DNA of 64,000 nucleotides from Acidobacteriota bacterium (lineage in GTDB: Bacteria; Acidobacteriota; Blastocatellia; Pyrinomonadales; Pyrinomonadaceae), in the NCBI GenBank assembly GCA_019639135.1, contig JAHBSL010000007.1:1-64000 (forward strand). The letters are read 5' to 3'. The position numbers were made by a program, and so were the translations under genes. Below are positions 50,942 to 64,000 of this stretch, piece by piece (within the stretch, counting starts at the first letter, position 1; every line of letters begins with the position of its first letter). The notes beneath the pieces are model-generated. The model saw only the letters and a program-made list of their open reading frames with translations, did not search any database and was not told where the DNA came from.

Positions 50942-52480
50942 CTAGATCTCAACCGCGTCGATCTGGGCTTTTTGGAGTTTGCCGCTATAATCGACGTAGA
51001 GTGATTTCCATTCGCTGAAGATGTCGAGCACCTGAGTACCGGCTTCGCGGTGGCCGTTGCCGGTGGCTTTTGTGCCGCCGAATGGCAGGTGGACCTCGGC
51101 TCCGATGGTGGCGGAGTTCACATAGCAGATGCCGGTGTAGAGTTCCTGCATCGCGTAGAAGGCCTTATTGACGTCCTGTGTATAGATGGCGGACGAGAGG
51201 CCGTATTTTACTCCGTTGACTATCTCGATCGCCTCATCAAGCGTTGAGAACGGAATGACCGATGTGACCGGGCCGAAGATCTCTTCCTGCTCGATCCGCA
51301 TACCGGGTTTTACGTCCGTAAAGACGGTCGGCTCAAGGAACCAGCCTTTGGCGTAGTTGCCCTTGGTCAGGCGGTTGCCGCCGGCGGCGAGCGTTGCCTT
51401 ATCGACCTTTTTGCCGATCTCGATATAGCCCTGTATCTTTTGCATCGCGTCCTCGTGGATCACGGGGCCGACGTCGGTCTTCGGGTCAAGCCCGTTGCCG
51501 ACGCGGAGAGCCTTTACACGTTCGACGAGTTTGGCGACGAACTTTTTGTAAACCTTTTTGTGAACGACGATCCGCGATGATGCAGTGCACCGCTGGCCGC
51601 TGGTGCCGAAGGCTCCCCAGAGCGAGCCATCGACGGCGTTGTCAATATCGGCATCGTCCATCACGATGATGGCGTTCTTGCCGCCCATCTCGAGCGAGAC
51701 GATCTTGTTATCGCGGGCACATGCCTCGGCGATCTTTCGGCCGGTATCGGTCGAACCGGTGAATGAGATAAGCCGGACGTCCTTGTGGTCGACAAGTGCC
51801 GCACCGGCCTCGCCAAAGCCATTGACGAGATTGACGACGCCTTTCGGAATGCCGGCCTGCTCGCACGCCTTGACCAAATTGAGCGCCGAAAGCGGCACGT
51901 CCTCGCCGCTCTTGATGACGACCGTATTGCCGCAAACGAGTGCCGGGATGAGCTTCCACGAAGGGATCGCCATCGGGAAGTTGAACGGCGTGATCAGCCC
52001 GCAAAGCCCGACCGGCTGGCGGACGCACATCGCAAACTTGTTCTTCATTTCGGCGGGAGTGGTAAAGCCATGCAGCCGACGGCCTTCGCCTGCCGTGTAG
52101 TAGGTGCAGTCGATGGCTTCCTGAACGTCGCCGCCCGCTTCTTTGAGCACCTTGCCCATCTCGCGGGTCATCTCTTCGGTATAACGCTGCTTGTTGTCGC
52201 GGATGATCTCGGCGAGGTTAAAGAGCAACTCGGCCCGCTTAGGAGCCGGAGTTTGCCGCCACTTGGTGGCCGCCGCCTTTGCCGCCGCGACCGCAAGGTC
52301 CACGTCCTCGGCATTCGACTTCGGGAAACGGCCGACAATGTCGGTCGTATCCGCGGGGTTCACATTCTCAAACCACTCGCCCGAAGCGCTCTTTACCCAT
52401 TCGCCGCCGATGTAGTTGTGATAGGTCGCAACAGCCGGCTTGCTCACATTCTTCTCTTTTGCCTTCTTTGCCTTTGCCAT
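50942..52480 (-). CDS. NAD(P)-dependent aldehyde dehydrogenase
   Basis: A 512-residue ALDH (start at [20 protein letters not shown], 52480). It shows [40 protein letters not shown], the catalytic Glu in [12 protein letters not shown] and the Cys in [12 protein letters not shown], followed by [23 protein letters not shown]. It differs from the ALDH at 42209 and has a Lys-rich N-terminal tail. It starts 2 bases after the stop of the VapC toxin gene, so it may share that transcript. The substrate is unknown. Confidence 0.9.
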   Translation of the reverse strand: MAKAKKAKEKNVSKPAVATYHNYIGGEWVKSASGEWFENVNPADTTDIVGRFPKSNAEDVDLAVAAAKAAATKWRQTPAPKRAELLFNLAEIIRDNKQRYTEEMTREMGKVLKEAGGDVQEAIDCTYYTAGEGRRLHGFTTPAEMKNKFAMCVRQPVGLCGLITPFNFPMAIPSWKLIPALVCGNTVVIKSGEDVPLSALNLVKACEQAGIPKGVVNLVNGFGEAGAALVDHKDVRLISFTGSTDTGRKIAEACARDNKIVSLEMGGKNAIIVMDDADIDNAVDGSLWGAFGTSGQRCTASSRIVVHKKVYKKFVAKLVERVKALRVGNGLDPKTDVGPVIHEDAMQKIQGYIEIGKKVDKATLAAGGNRLTKGNYAKGWFLEPTVFTDVKPGMRIEQEEIFGPVTSVIPFSTLDEAIEIVNGVKYGLSSAIYTQDVNKAFYAMQELYTGICYVNSATIGAEVHLPFGGTKATGNGHREAGTQVLDIFSEWKSLYVDYSGKLQKAQIDAVEI

Positions 52481-52482
52481 AA

Positions 52483-52857
52483 TCAAATTATCTTCAAGTC
52501 AGCGATGTACTCAAAATCGCTGCGGTTCTTTGTCATCAAATAAAGATCGTGCTCTAAACAGGTCGCTGCGATCAACGCGTCCGGAAAATCAAGCCCGTTA
52601 CTGAACCTGTATTTGCGCATCAGTAGAACTGACCGCTCGCAGATCGCCTCCGTCAGGTGCAGAAGTTCGTAAGCGGAAAGGTATTTCTCCATTGCCGCGT
52701 AACGACGCTTTCCCGGTTCGCCGCGGACGAGTTCAAAATAGATCATCGTGTTGATGAAAACCTCGGGGAAGGCATCAACGATGGTCTGTAGCCGATTGTC
52801 CTTGTTGCGGAAGATCTCGATAAAGATGTTGGTGTCGACCAGGACGCGATCAGACAT
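52483..52857 (-). CDS. vapC: VapC-type PIN domain toxin
   Basis: A 124-residue PIN ribonuclease. The acidic active site is complete: Asp in [11 protein letters not shown], Glu in YFELVRG, Asp in [10 protein letters not shown] and Asp in KNRSDFEYI. Such toxins cleave tRNA or rRNA when their antitoxin is degraded. Its start overlaps the upstream putative antitoxin gene by 8 bases, the usual order antitoxin-toxin. Confidence 0.88.
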   Translation of the reverse strand: MSDRVLVDTNIFIEIFRNKDNRLQTIVDAFPEVFINTMIYFELVRGEPGKRRYAAMEKYLSAYELLHLTEAICERSVLLMRKYRFSNGLDFPDALIAATCLEHDLYLMTKNRSDFEYIADLKII

Positions 52858-53122
52858 TTTTTCTGATCCAATCCTTTCTAATGTCGGCGGCGATCCGCGT
52901 CGCTTCCTCGCTCTCCTTTCTGCCCTTCAGCGAGTCAAGGTATTCGCGGGCCGCTCTGACCGCTTCGCTTTCTAGCGGCTTCCGTGCCTGCTTTTCTGCT
53001 GGTCTTTCACCGTTCGGCACCAGACGCCGTATTTCCGCAAAGGCGCGCTCCATCGACCGCTTCGACTCGATCTGAAACGTTCGATCTGCCTCGCCGGGCC
53101 TAGTTACTTTTACAGTGACCAC
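52850..53122 (-). CDS. Putative VapB antitoxin
   Basis: A 90-residue, highly charged protein with GTG start at 53122: VTVKVTRPGEADRTFQIESK at the N-terminus (a beta-rich DNA-binding-like segment), a long basic-acidic helical middle and a C-terminal [15 protein letters not shown] that would fit into a PIN toxin. It is called antitoxin from its size, position and 8-base overlap with vapC. No AbrB or RHH motif is obvious. Confidence 0.65.
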   Translation of the reverse strand: MVTVKVTRPGEADRTFQIESKRSMERAFAEIRRLVPNGERPAEKQARKPLESEAVRAAREYLDSLKGRKESEEATRIAADIRKDWIRKNV

Positions 53123-53144
53123 GTTTTGATGTTACTACAGACCG

Positions 53145-54656
<1,512 letters not shown>

Positions 54657-54748
54657 AACTCACAACCTCCGTTTTCCGGCCGCAAGCGGCCTTTTCAGAA
54701 TGTCCCTAAAGGGTATCAAAAACTTCCCAAAAACCGAAGAATTTTTTG

Positions 54749-55705
54749 TCAAGGCCTTAGGAGCACCTTCAGTGTTCCCTTCTGCCCGGCTGCCGCAACC
54801 GCCTTTACGGCCTCGGCGAGACGAAATTCTTCGCTGATCAGGTCCGCGACCTCGATCCGCCCTGCGGCAAGTGCATCGACCGCCGGCTGAAACCGGCCGC
54901 ACCGCGAACCGACGATCGTGATCTCCTCTACTACAATTCGCCAGGCTTCCCAGGTTGGTTTTCCCGCAAAGGTAGATTTAAGGACGATCTTTCCTCGCGG
55001 CCTGACCAGATCTACCGCCGCGGCAAAGCCGGACTCGGACCCGCTGGCCTCGATAACGACATCGAAAGCGTCCTTGAGGCCCAAGGTTTCCCCGGCAAGG
55101 ATCGGCAAAATGCCGGTTCGCTCTGCAAGCTCAAGTTTTGATGAATGTTTGCCGATGAGGGATGTATGCGGTGTCAGCGTCCGCATCGCCCGGGCACAAA
55201 GGATGCCGAGCTTGCCGTCTCCGATAACGGCAACGCGGGTTTCGGGAGTGAACTCGATTTGCTCTGAAATTCCGATGGCGGCGGCGAGCGGTTCAATAAA
55301 AACAGCCAGCTCGTCCGCGACGGCGTCCGGTACCGTGACCAGATTCCTCGAGGGCAGCCGGAGAAATTCGGCGTGGGCACCGTCGCGGCCGATGATGCCG
55401 AGCACGGTTCGCTCCGGGCAATGCCGCGGGTCGCCGGAAAGGCATCGCTCGCACCGCCCGCAGCCGGCATTTATCTCGCCCGCGACGCGGCGGCCGACAA
55501 GCTCCGGAGCCTCCGGCGATTCTTCGACAACGCCAATGAACTCGTGCCCGAGCGTTCCGGTAAATCCCGCATAGCCGCGGATTATCTCAAGATCGGTATT
55601 GCAGATGCCGGAAAGCGATACGCGGACGAGCGACTCGCCCTCGGCCGCCGGCCGCGGTACATCACGAAGCACTGCACTTCCGCTTTCGGCTCTCAATGCA
55701 AGCAT
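54749..55705 (-). CDS. Zinc-dependent medium-chain dehydrogenase
   Basis: A 318-residue MDR-family oxidoreductase. Zinc-site residues are seen in GICNTDLEIIRGYAGFTGTLGHEFIGVV, and the structural zinc loop is CGRCERCLSGDPRHC. A Rossmann-type segment VAVIGDGKLGILCARAM and KSTFAGKPTW follow. It resembles threonine/sorbitol/alcohol dehydrogenases; the substrate is undetermined. It is slightly shorter than the usual 340-350 residues. A divergent lipoprotein gene lies 94 bases upstream. Confidence 0.85.
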   Translation of the reverse strand: MLALRAESGSAVLRDVPRPAAEGESLVRVSLSGICNTDLEIIRGYAGFTGTLGHEFIGVVEESPEAPELVGRRVAGEINAGCGRCERCLSGDPRHCPERTVLGIIGRDGAHAEFLRLPSRNLVTVPDAVADELAVFIEPLAAAIGISEQIEFTPETRVAVIGDGKLGILCARAMRTLTPHTSLIGKHSSKLELAERTGILPILAGETLGLKDAFDVVIEASGSESGFAAAVDLVRPRGKIVLKSTFAGKPTWEAWRIVVEEITIVGSRCGRFQPAVDALAAGRIEVADLISEEFRLAEAVKAVAAAGQKGTLKVLLRP

Positions 55706-55799
55706 TCCCGAATGATATCGCGAAGCGGCCCGGCGAAACCAGCCGCGGGTCAGGAGCCCGATTTGCTTTCAAATCCGCCGTCCTTATACTTTAGGGATA

Positions 55800-56396
55800 A
55801 TGAAAAGCAATATGTCACTCTCTTTTCTGCAAAGGACCTTCGGCCTTTTTTTACTTCTGGCGATGGTCGGCTCGATGCTCGCATGCGGGCAAAGCGCTCT
55901 TCAGGGCGGCGGAGCGACGCCGAGCGATGCCTATAAGAAGCTCTACGAGGCGGTGAAGTCGAAGAACACCGAGGCGATCAAGTCGAACATGAGCAAGAAG
56001 ACGCACGAATTTGCCGAAATGGTCTCCGCCAAGAACAATACGCCGATAGAAAAGGTCTTTGAGAACGGCTTTACCGCGACGACCTTTGCCAATTCGCTCC
56101 CGGAGATACGCGACGAGCGGATCAAGGAGCAATATGCTGCGATCGAGGTCTGGAACGAGCGCGATAAGAAGTGGGAAGACCTCGGGTTTGTCAACGAGGA
56201 CGGCTCCTGGAAGCTGGCGGTCGGCGAGATGTTCTCCGGAACGTTTAAGTCGCCAGGCAAGGGCCGCGACCAGCGAGAGAAGGAAGCCGCGAACGCGGTC
56301 GGCAATACGTTGATACCCGCGTTTCCCGGAATGAACACGAACGTGAACATGAACGTAACTCCGGTCGTGCCGCGGCCAGCCGCAAACGCCAAATGA
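55800..56396 (+). CDS. Lipoprotein of unknown function
   Basis: A 198-residue lipoprotein (lipobox SMLAC near residue 29). The middle part TPSDAYKKLYEAVKSKNTEAIKSNMSKKTHEF...YAAIEVWNERDKKWEDLGFVNEDGSWKLAVGE resembles the DUF4878/NTF2-like fold of small periplasmic proteins. The tail is rich in Asn, Val and Pro (MNTNVNMNVTPVVPRPAANAK). It overlaps the next gene by 4 bases. Confidence 0.75.
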   Translation: MKSNMSLSFLQRTFGLFLLLAMVGSMLACGQSALQGGGATPSDAYKKLYEAVKSKNTEAIKSNMSKKTHEFAEMVSAKNNTPIEKVFENGFTATTFANSLPEIRDERIKEQYAAIEVWNERDKKWEDLGFVNEDGSWKLAVGEMFSGTFKSPGKGRDQREKEAANAVGNTLIPAFPGMNTNVNMNVTPVVPRPAANAK

Positions 56397-56713
56397 CCCG
56401 CGGCGATGAACTGGCAACTATCATCGAACAATACCGACGACACGGTTGGGAGCCGCGGCGTCTTCTTTTTACCGCCGAGCCGGATGTTGAATTGCTCTCG
56501 CTGCTTCCGGGCGATGTCGAACGGGCCGCAGCCGCGGTCGATGCACTCTGGTTCACCCGCCGCTCGCGTGAGGGAGAAGAGGCGTGGGAACTTCGGCGGC
56601 TGACAGGCTCGCCGTATGCCCTGGTCGAGGTGTTCTCCGACGGCACCAACGACGCCGAGGCAGAGGACAGGCTAACGGCCGCCGCTGAGCGAATGGCCGA
56701 AAAGGGCCGCTAA
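56393..56713 (+). CDS. Hypothetical protein
   Basis: A 106-residue soluble protein beginning MTRGDELATIIEQYRRHGWE, with an alpha/beta-looking core (RRLLFTAEPDVELLSLLPGDVERAAAAVDALWFTRR) and a helical end. No family recognised. The ATGA overlap with the lipoprotein gene shows coupled translation. Confidence 0.7.
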   Translation: MTRGDELATIIEQYRRHGWEPRRLLFTAEPDVELLSLLPGDVERAAAAVDALWFTRRSREGEEAWELRRLTGSPYALVEVFSDGTNDAEAEDRLTAAAERMAEKGR

Positions 56714-56746
56714 CCCAGGCTCATCGGCACTCAAAAAAGTTTTCCC

Positions 56747-56774
56747 TTGACATAGCGCGCATATCACGTAAACT
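56747..56774 (+). promoter_or_regulatory. Sigma-70 type promoter
   Basis: TTGACA (56747-56752), a 16-base spacer and TAAACT (56769-56774) stand directly before the gene at 56789. A transcript would begin near 56781, leaving a very short leader. Confidence 0.45.
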
Positions 56775-56788
56775 TGAGTTTGTTGACA

Positions 56789-57394
56789 ATGATGTTCAAA
56801 CACCTCGATGCCCGCGTCGTCCAAGTATGGGACGGCCTCCGGCCGATGACAAAAAAGATGCTTGAGCGTTTGCTCGAGCCGAACGGGCCTCTCCTCCCAA
56901 GCTCAACGCTGCAAAAGTTTCACTACGACGCTCACGCCGATTGGGAATTGAGCCAGTTGCTTACCGCGCTCGATGCCCAGATGAAGGCCAAGGACGCGAT
57001 CGGAGCCGATGAGGCGGCACAGCTTGCGGAAACTTGCGTAAAGATACTTGAGGCGCAGTGCGGCTCGGCAGAGGTCTTTATTCAGCTCGCCCAGCGGGCG
57101 CTGAAACAGCACGACTACGACCGGTTTGAGAAGCTGGCCGAGCACCTTTTGGAACGCTTTTCGGCCGGCGAGATCGCGGAGATAATCCGCCAGACCGACC
57201 TTCCGCAGATACGGGCGATCGCCTACGAAACGCTGGTGCTCTTCCCGGCCCAATCGATGCTGCCGCTGCTTGATGATCCGCTTTATGCCGACATCGCGAT
57301 GCAGGTGCTCGAGCAAAAGGCCTTTGAGTTTGAAAGCGAAGAGGCACGCGACCTGCTCGAACAGATAGAAATGGAAGACGGCTTCCCGATATAA
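56789..57394 (+). CDS. Hypothetical helical protein
   Basis: A 201-residue, entirely helical protein starting MMFKHLDARVVQVWDGLRPM (a TTG start 15 bases earlier would lie in the -10 box). The middle holds FHYDAHADWELSQLLTALDAQMKAKDAIGADEAAQLAETCVKILEAQ, and SAEVFIQLAQRALKQHDYDRFEKLAEHLLERFSAGEIAEIIRQT. It is acidic and HEAT/TPR-like in look, but no family is recognised. It is convergent with glyA. Confidence 0.7.
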   Translation: MMFKHLDARVVQVWDGLRPMTKKMLERLLEPNGPLLPSSTLQKFHYDAHADWELSQLLTALDAQMKAKDAIGADEAAQLAETCVKILEAQCGSAEVFIQLAQRALKQHDYDRFEKLAEHLLERFSAGEIAEIIRQTDLPQIRAIAYETLVLFPAQSMLPLLDDPLYADIAMQVLEQKAFEFESEEARDLLEQIEMEDGFPI

Positions 57395-57429
57395 AGGAAG
57401 CCATTTCGCTTTTCGGAATTTTTCTCACC

Positions 57430-58728
57430 TTACGCGGCAATATTTGCCCCGCCCGCTTGCGGCTTAAGCCGCCCCTGATACATCGGGAAACGTTCGGTAA
57501 GCTCAAGCACCTCGCGCCGGACGCGTGCCTTTACATCTTCAGACTCGGGCTCGTGCACCACGCTTGCGATCATCCGGCCGATGGCTCGCATGTCGTCTTC
57601 CTTCATCCCGCGAGTCGTAAGTGCAGGAGTGCCAAGGCGGATGCCTGAAGCGACGAAGGGCTTCTGCGTATCGAACGGAATGGTGTTCTTGTTCACCGTG
57701 ATGTGAACCTCATCGAGCGCTTTCTCGGCTTCCTTGCCGGTGATCCCTTTGCCATCCATATAGACATCGACGAGCAGCAGGTGATTGTCCGTTCCGCCCG
57801 AGACGATGCGGAGCCCTTCGGCCGCAAGCGTTTCACCGAGAGCCTTTGCATTCTTGAGGATCTGCTGCTGATAGTCTTTGAACTCGGGGCGAAGAGCCTC
57901 GCCGAAAGCCACAGCCTTTGCGGCGATGATATGGACAAGCGGGCCGCCCTGAACGCCCGGAAAGACCGCTCGGTCGAGGTCCTTTGCGAATTCCTCTTTG
58001 CATAGGGCAAGTCCGCCGCGGGGGCCGCGAAGCGTCTTATGTGTGGTGGTCGTAACGAACTCGCAGTGCGGCACCGGCGAAGGATGAAGCCCCGCGGCGA
58101 CCAGGCCGGCAATGTGGGCGATGTCCGCCATCACCTTTGCCCCGACCGAGCGGGCGATCTCGCCAATGCGTTCGAAATCGATTATCCGCGGGTACGCCGA
58201 CGCACCGCAAATAAGCAACGCAGGCCGCGATTCCTCGGCCTTCCGCTGAAGTTCGTCGTAATCGATCTGCTCCGTATCTTTATTGACGCCGTAGTCGGCG
58301 ACCTTGAAATTGATTCCGGAAAAATTGAGCGGATGGCCATGGGTCAGGTGGCCGCCGTGCGAGAGGTTCATCCCCAAAATGGTGTCGCCATGCTTGATGG
58401 CCGCGAGAAAGACGGCCATGTTCGCCTGAGCTCCCGAATGCGGCTGAACATTGGCATGCTCCGCCCCGAAAAGCTCCTTCGCACGGTCGATCGCCGCCTG
58501 CTCGGCGATATCCGCAAACTGGCAGCCGCCGTAATAACGCTTGCCCGGATAGCCCTCGGCATACTTGTTCGTGAAAACAGTGCCCATCGTCTGGAGCACC
58601 GCCTCGGAAACAAAGTTCTCCGAAGCAATAAGCTCTAGCCCATCGACCTGCCGCCGAACCTCTGCATCAATGGCATCACTGATCAACGGATCAGTTTCCG
58701 AGATCGAAGATGTGAAAAAGTCGCTCAT
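57430..58728 (-). CDS. glyA: Serine hydroxymethyltransferase
   Basis: A 432-residue PLP enzyme that converts serine and tetrahydrofolate to glycine and methylene-tetrahydrofolate. It shows [52 protein letters not shown], and the PLP Lys site [15 protein letters not shown]. Length and motifs are complete. It supplies one-carbon units used by FolD. Confidence 0.96.
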   Translation of the reverse strand: MSDFFTSSISETDPLISDAIDAEVRRQVDGLELIASENFVSEAVLQTMGTVFTNKYAEGYPGKRYYGGCQFADIAEQAAIDRAKELFGAEHANVQPHSGAQANMAVFLAAIKHGDTILGMNLSHGGHLTHGHPLNFSGINFKVADYGVNKDTEQIDYDELQRKAEESRPALLICGASAYPRIIDFERIGEIARSVGAKVMADIAHIAGLVAAGLHPSPVPHCEFVTTTTHKTLRGPRGGLALCKEEFAKDLDRAVFPGVQGGPLVHIIAAKAVAFGEALRPEFKDYQQQILKNAKALGETLAAEGLRIVSGGTDNHLLLVDVYMDGKGITGKEAEKALDEVHITVNKNTIPFDTQKPFVASGIRLGTPALTTRGMKEDDMRAIGRMIASVVHEPESEDVKARVRREVLELTERFPMYQGRLKPQAGGANIAA

Positions 58729-58811
58729 TCTGCAAAAAAATGGGGCTACCCCAAACTCCCGATTTACTTGATTAAGTGGCCTGAAACAATAATAATCCCA
58801 AAAGCCGAACT

Positions 58812-59642
58812 ATGGAAATCCTTGACCAAGCCGCGAATCTCAAAAGCGAACTCGACAGCCTGCGGCCGCTCGACGCCGAGGCCGAGGGCCGTGTAATGCA
58901 GAAGTTTCGGCTCGACTGGAACTTCCACTCAAATAACATCGAAGGCAACTCGCTGACCTATGGCGAGACGAAGGCCCTGATTCTTTTTGGGATAACGGCA
59001 CAAGGAAAGCCGCTTCGAGACCACTTTGAGATAACCGGCCACAACGAAGCGATCAACTGGGTGTTGGACCTTGTTAAGGGCGAGACGGAACTTTCAGAAA
59101 AGTTTATCCGCAAACTGCACACGTTGGTCTTGAAAGAATCCGGGTGGAAGGAAGCGATAACGCCCGACGGCGAAATGACCCGGCGACGTATCGAGGTAGG
59201 AAAATACAAGACGCAGCCGAACCATGTGATCACGGTGACCGGCGAGACGTTCTATTTTGCAACGCCGGAAGAAACGCCGGCGAAGATGCATGAGCTTGTT
59301 GAATGGTTTCGCGCTGAGAAAGAGCGTGCCGAACTCAGCCCGATCGTGCTCGCCGCTTTGTTTCACTACAAGTTCATTCGCATACACCCCTTCGACGACG
59401 GCAACGGCCGCGTCGCCCGTATCCTGATGAACTTCATCTTGATGCAGTACGGTTTTCCGCCGGTGATCATCCGGACGGAAGATCGAGCGGAATACTATCG
59501 CGTTCTTCGGCTTGCGGACGCCGATCAGGTGAAGCCATTCGTCGATTACATTGCCGCAAATCTGGTCGACTCGCTAAAGCTGATGATCGCCGCCACCCGA
59601 ATGGAATTTGGTTTCGATGAAACGCCTGAGTTGGGAATCTAA
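58812..59642 (+). CDS. Fic family protein
   Basis: A 276-residue Fic-domain protein. The catalytic loop is HPFDDGNGRVARILMNF, the full HxFx(D/E)GNGRxxR motif, so it should be able to transfer AMP or another nucleotide moiety to a target hydroxyl. An inhibitory-helix motif SNNIEGN (S-x-x-x-E-G) sits near residue 40 upstream of the core, as in class II Fic proteins that restrain themselves. The gene is divergent from glyA. The target is unknown. Confidence 0.9.
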   Translation: MEILDQAANLKSELDSLRPLDAEAEGRVMQKFRLDWNFHSNNIEGNSLTYGETKALILFGITAQGKPLRDHFEITGHNEAINWVLDLVKGETELSEKFIRKLHTLVLKESGWKEAITPDGEMTRRRIEVGKYKTQPNHVITVTGETFYFATPEETPAKMHELVEWFRAEKERAELSPIVLAALFHYKFIRIHPFDDGNGRVARILMNFILMQYGFPPVIIRTEDRAEYYRVLRLADADQVKPFVDYIAANLVDSLKLMIAATRMEFGFDETPELGI

Positions 59643-59905
59643 GTTCGGGTTCCCGGTCAAGAACTGCTGAAGTGTTTTCTACCTCAGTTGTATCTGAACC
59701 AAAGATCTCGGCGCTGTTCAGTAGATCTTGTTCACGATGACTTCGGGGTAATCGCCGTGGATGCGTTTGAAGATCTCGCGTTCCTGCTCTTCACGGGAAA
59801 GCCCGGGCGGCAGTGCGGCACGAGCGATCGCCTTTGCGTCCTCGTACATTTGCGCGCACATTATAAAACGCTCTTCGACGGTCTTCGACATCACGATCTC
59901 GTAGA

Positions 59906-62839
<2,934 letters not shown>

Positions 62840-62846
<7 letters not shown>

Positions 62847-63082
62847 TCGTCCCTCTGAAGAGTTCTGGCTTGGAGTCGTTTAACTGCCGGATCGAGCGAG
62901 GTATCGGTGGTCGCGCACACCGCATTGATGCGTGCGACGATCTCGTCCTCGTCGATCGCCTCATCTTCGCTGAGCCGCTTCACACCCAACGCAAAGACCG
63001 CACTTCGCGAGATCTTTAGTTTCTTCGCGAGTTTTTCACTTAGCTCGAAGATCTCTTGCGGGACTGAAATGGCTGTTTTCAT
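62840..63082 (-). CDS. mazE: MazE-type antitoxin (ribbon-helix-helix)
   Basis: An 80-residue protein from ATG 63082: MKTAISVPQEIFELSEKLAK, then KLKISRSAVFALGVKRLSED, a ribbon-helix-helix DNA-binding fold, and an acidic tail DEAIDEDEIVARINAVCATT ending QARTLQRDEW that would block MazF. The open frame extends far upstream but without sense. It starts the mazEF pair and probably represses the promoter in the 50-base gap behind the GNAT gene. Confidence 0.85.
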
Positions 63083-63131
63083 ATTGCCGAGTATAACCGC
63101 GGTTATACCGGCGGTCAATATTCTTTGTGCG

Positions 63132-63896
63132 TCATGCGGCTGGATATAGAAGATACTCGGGCCGTTCGGCGTCGCGTTTGAACCCGGCGCCGACGAGGCC
63201 GGCGGTGAAGGCTTCGGTGAATTCGGCTTTGAGGCGTTCCTGTTCCTTGAGAGCGGTTTCGGGGTCGGCGGCGACAAGCGACGCCCAATCGGCCGGAGCG
63301 GCGATCCGGCGGAGCGGTTCGCGGCTTTCCGTGAAACTCTCGCCGCGGCCGAGAGCAGAGACCTTCTCGCTCTCAAGGTGCCATTCGGCAAAGAGCCGGT
63401 CGCTAGCAAGCCCGATCTGTTTCCCGCCGGTCGCGGCGGTCGCGTAATCGACGCCGTAAAAATTCGGCTGATATTCGGTCACGATCGCACCGAGCTTTTC
63501 GAGGTTGAAATAGGCGTTGCGGGCCTTCCAGGGCTCGAAGGTCCATTTTACGTACTTTACGCCGAGTTCGAGCGATCGCGTCCGCTGCGCCCATTTGAGC
63601 CGGCCGCCGATGCCGTAGCTTTGGTGGGAAGCCTTAACGGCGGTCATATGCGAATAGAAAGCCTTTTCGCTGCGGAGGAATGCCGGTACGCTAAGCACAA
63701 AACCGACCAGCATCTCGCCATCATAGGCTCCGAGAATGAACCCACCAGCGTTTTTTGTCACGACAAAATGGCGTACAGGAGAGATCTCAATTTCGGGAAG
63801 CTGAAAAACCTCGCGTTGGAGGGCGACGCAGTCGGCAAGCTCTTCTAGCGACGTGCATTCGCGGATGGCTATTTCTTTGTTCATCTCTTGAGGCAT
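63132..63896 (-). CDS. GNAT-family acetyltransferase-like protein
   Basis: A 254-residue protein of the Gcn5-related fold: IRECTSLEELADCVALQREVF at the N-terminus, FILGAYDGEMLVGFVLSVPAF, FYSHMTAVKASHQSYGIGGRLKWAQRTRSLELGVKYVKWTFEPWKARNAYFNLEKLGAI, including the acetyl-CoA-binding turn (YGIGGRLK). The substrate is unknown. Two start codons (63896 and 63884) are possible. Confidence 0.8.
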   Translation of the reverse strand: MPQEMNKEIAIRECTSLEELADCVALQREVFQLPEIEISPVRHFVVTKNAGGFILGAYDGEMLVGFVLSVPAFLRSEKAFYSHMTAVKASHQSYGIGGRLKWAQRTRSLELGVKYVKWTFEPWKARNAYFNLEKLGAIVTEYQPNFYGVDYATAATGGKQIGLASDRLFAEWHLESEKVSALGRGESFTESREPLRRIAAPADWASLVAADPETALKEQERLKAEFTEAFTAGLVGAGFKRDAERPEYLLYPAA

Positions 63897-64000
63897 TCCG
63901 GCGTTTTCTCAACCTTCGGATGTTCGCAGGTTCGCCGTTCACGGTCAAGCCATTTCACCGGGCGTTGCGCAGAAATTTTTCACAGGTGCCGCTTATTTCT

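Noticed and set aside
58729-58811. A glycine riboswitch ahead of glyA
   Set aside because: The divergent gap to fic is only 83 bases and shows no riboswitch-like conserved core.

Overview
The window reads as a chromosomal segment of a GC-rich bacterium with many secreted proteins, most likely an acidobacterium of the Blastocatellia/Pyrinomonadaceae type. That placement is an inference from style: secreted proteins built of DFDGDGxxDxAVFRP (FG-GAP/VCBS-like) repeats, YVTN beta-propellers, many signal peptides ending in Q, small palindromic repeats that also land inside genes, and an Hfq/MiaA pair. I saw no rRNA, tRNA or CRISPR array.

Layout. 0-3.4 kb: a giant exported YVTN/FG-GAP protein, followed by a repeat-rich intergenic stretch. 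4.1-14.2 kb: one long minus-strand gene train, folD - MazG-like - coaE - two oligopeptide-binding lipoproteins - oppB - oppC - oppD - oppF, in which OppC carries an unusual N-terminal zinc ribbon. 14.4-22.8 kb: an FG-GAP protein closed by a textbook terminator, a Slt-type lytic transglycosylase, a CusF-SCO fusion, an amidohydrolase, a small lytic transglycosylase, a retropepsin-like protease coupled to a DUF5678-like gene broken by one stop codon, and an aminotransferase. 22.8-30.6 kb: a cytochrome P450, a VOC protein, and a tightly coupled plus-strand operon with a secreted protein, a chaperone-like/DsbA fusion, a glutaminyl cyclase, a nucleoside deaminase, a YdcZ-type membrane protein and another secreted protein.

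30.6-33.4 kb is a minus-strand cluster with a restriction-nuclease-like protein bearing a signal peptide, a 28-residue membrane peptide, miaA, hfq and tmk. 33.5-37.4 kb is a more AT-rich accessory patch with a secreted metalloprotease gene split by two homopolymer frameshifts and a truncated marC. 37.4-46.5 kb is metabolic: TPR protein, nitrilase, inositol-3-phosphate synthase, acyl-CoA ligase with two in-frame repeat insertions, aldehyde dehydrogenase, class III aminotransferase and serine hydrolase. 46.5-50.1 kb is a second AT-richer patch with a wrecked Phd/VapC pair fused to an IS3-family remnant, a cysteine-rich exported peptide and a TonB-C-terminal protein. 50.1-64 kb holds an aldehyde dehydrogenase directly behind a VapC toxin, an HtrA protease, a zinc dehydrogenase, glyA, Fic, and a coupled string mazE-mazF-ligA-nucleotidyltransferase.

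The best candidates for something undescribed are the apparently exported restriction-nuclease-like protein next to miaA-hfq, the coupling of the essential DNA ligase to a MazEF pair and an AbiEii-like nucleotidyltransferase, the zinc-ribbon OppC, and the small cysteine-rich exported peptide with its TonB-like neighbour. Several genes carry single-base lesions (21.4, 33.7, 34.9 and 46.7 kb). These are either real pseudogenes or assembly errors, and I cannot tell which without reads or relatives.
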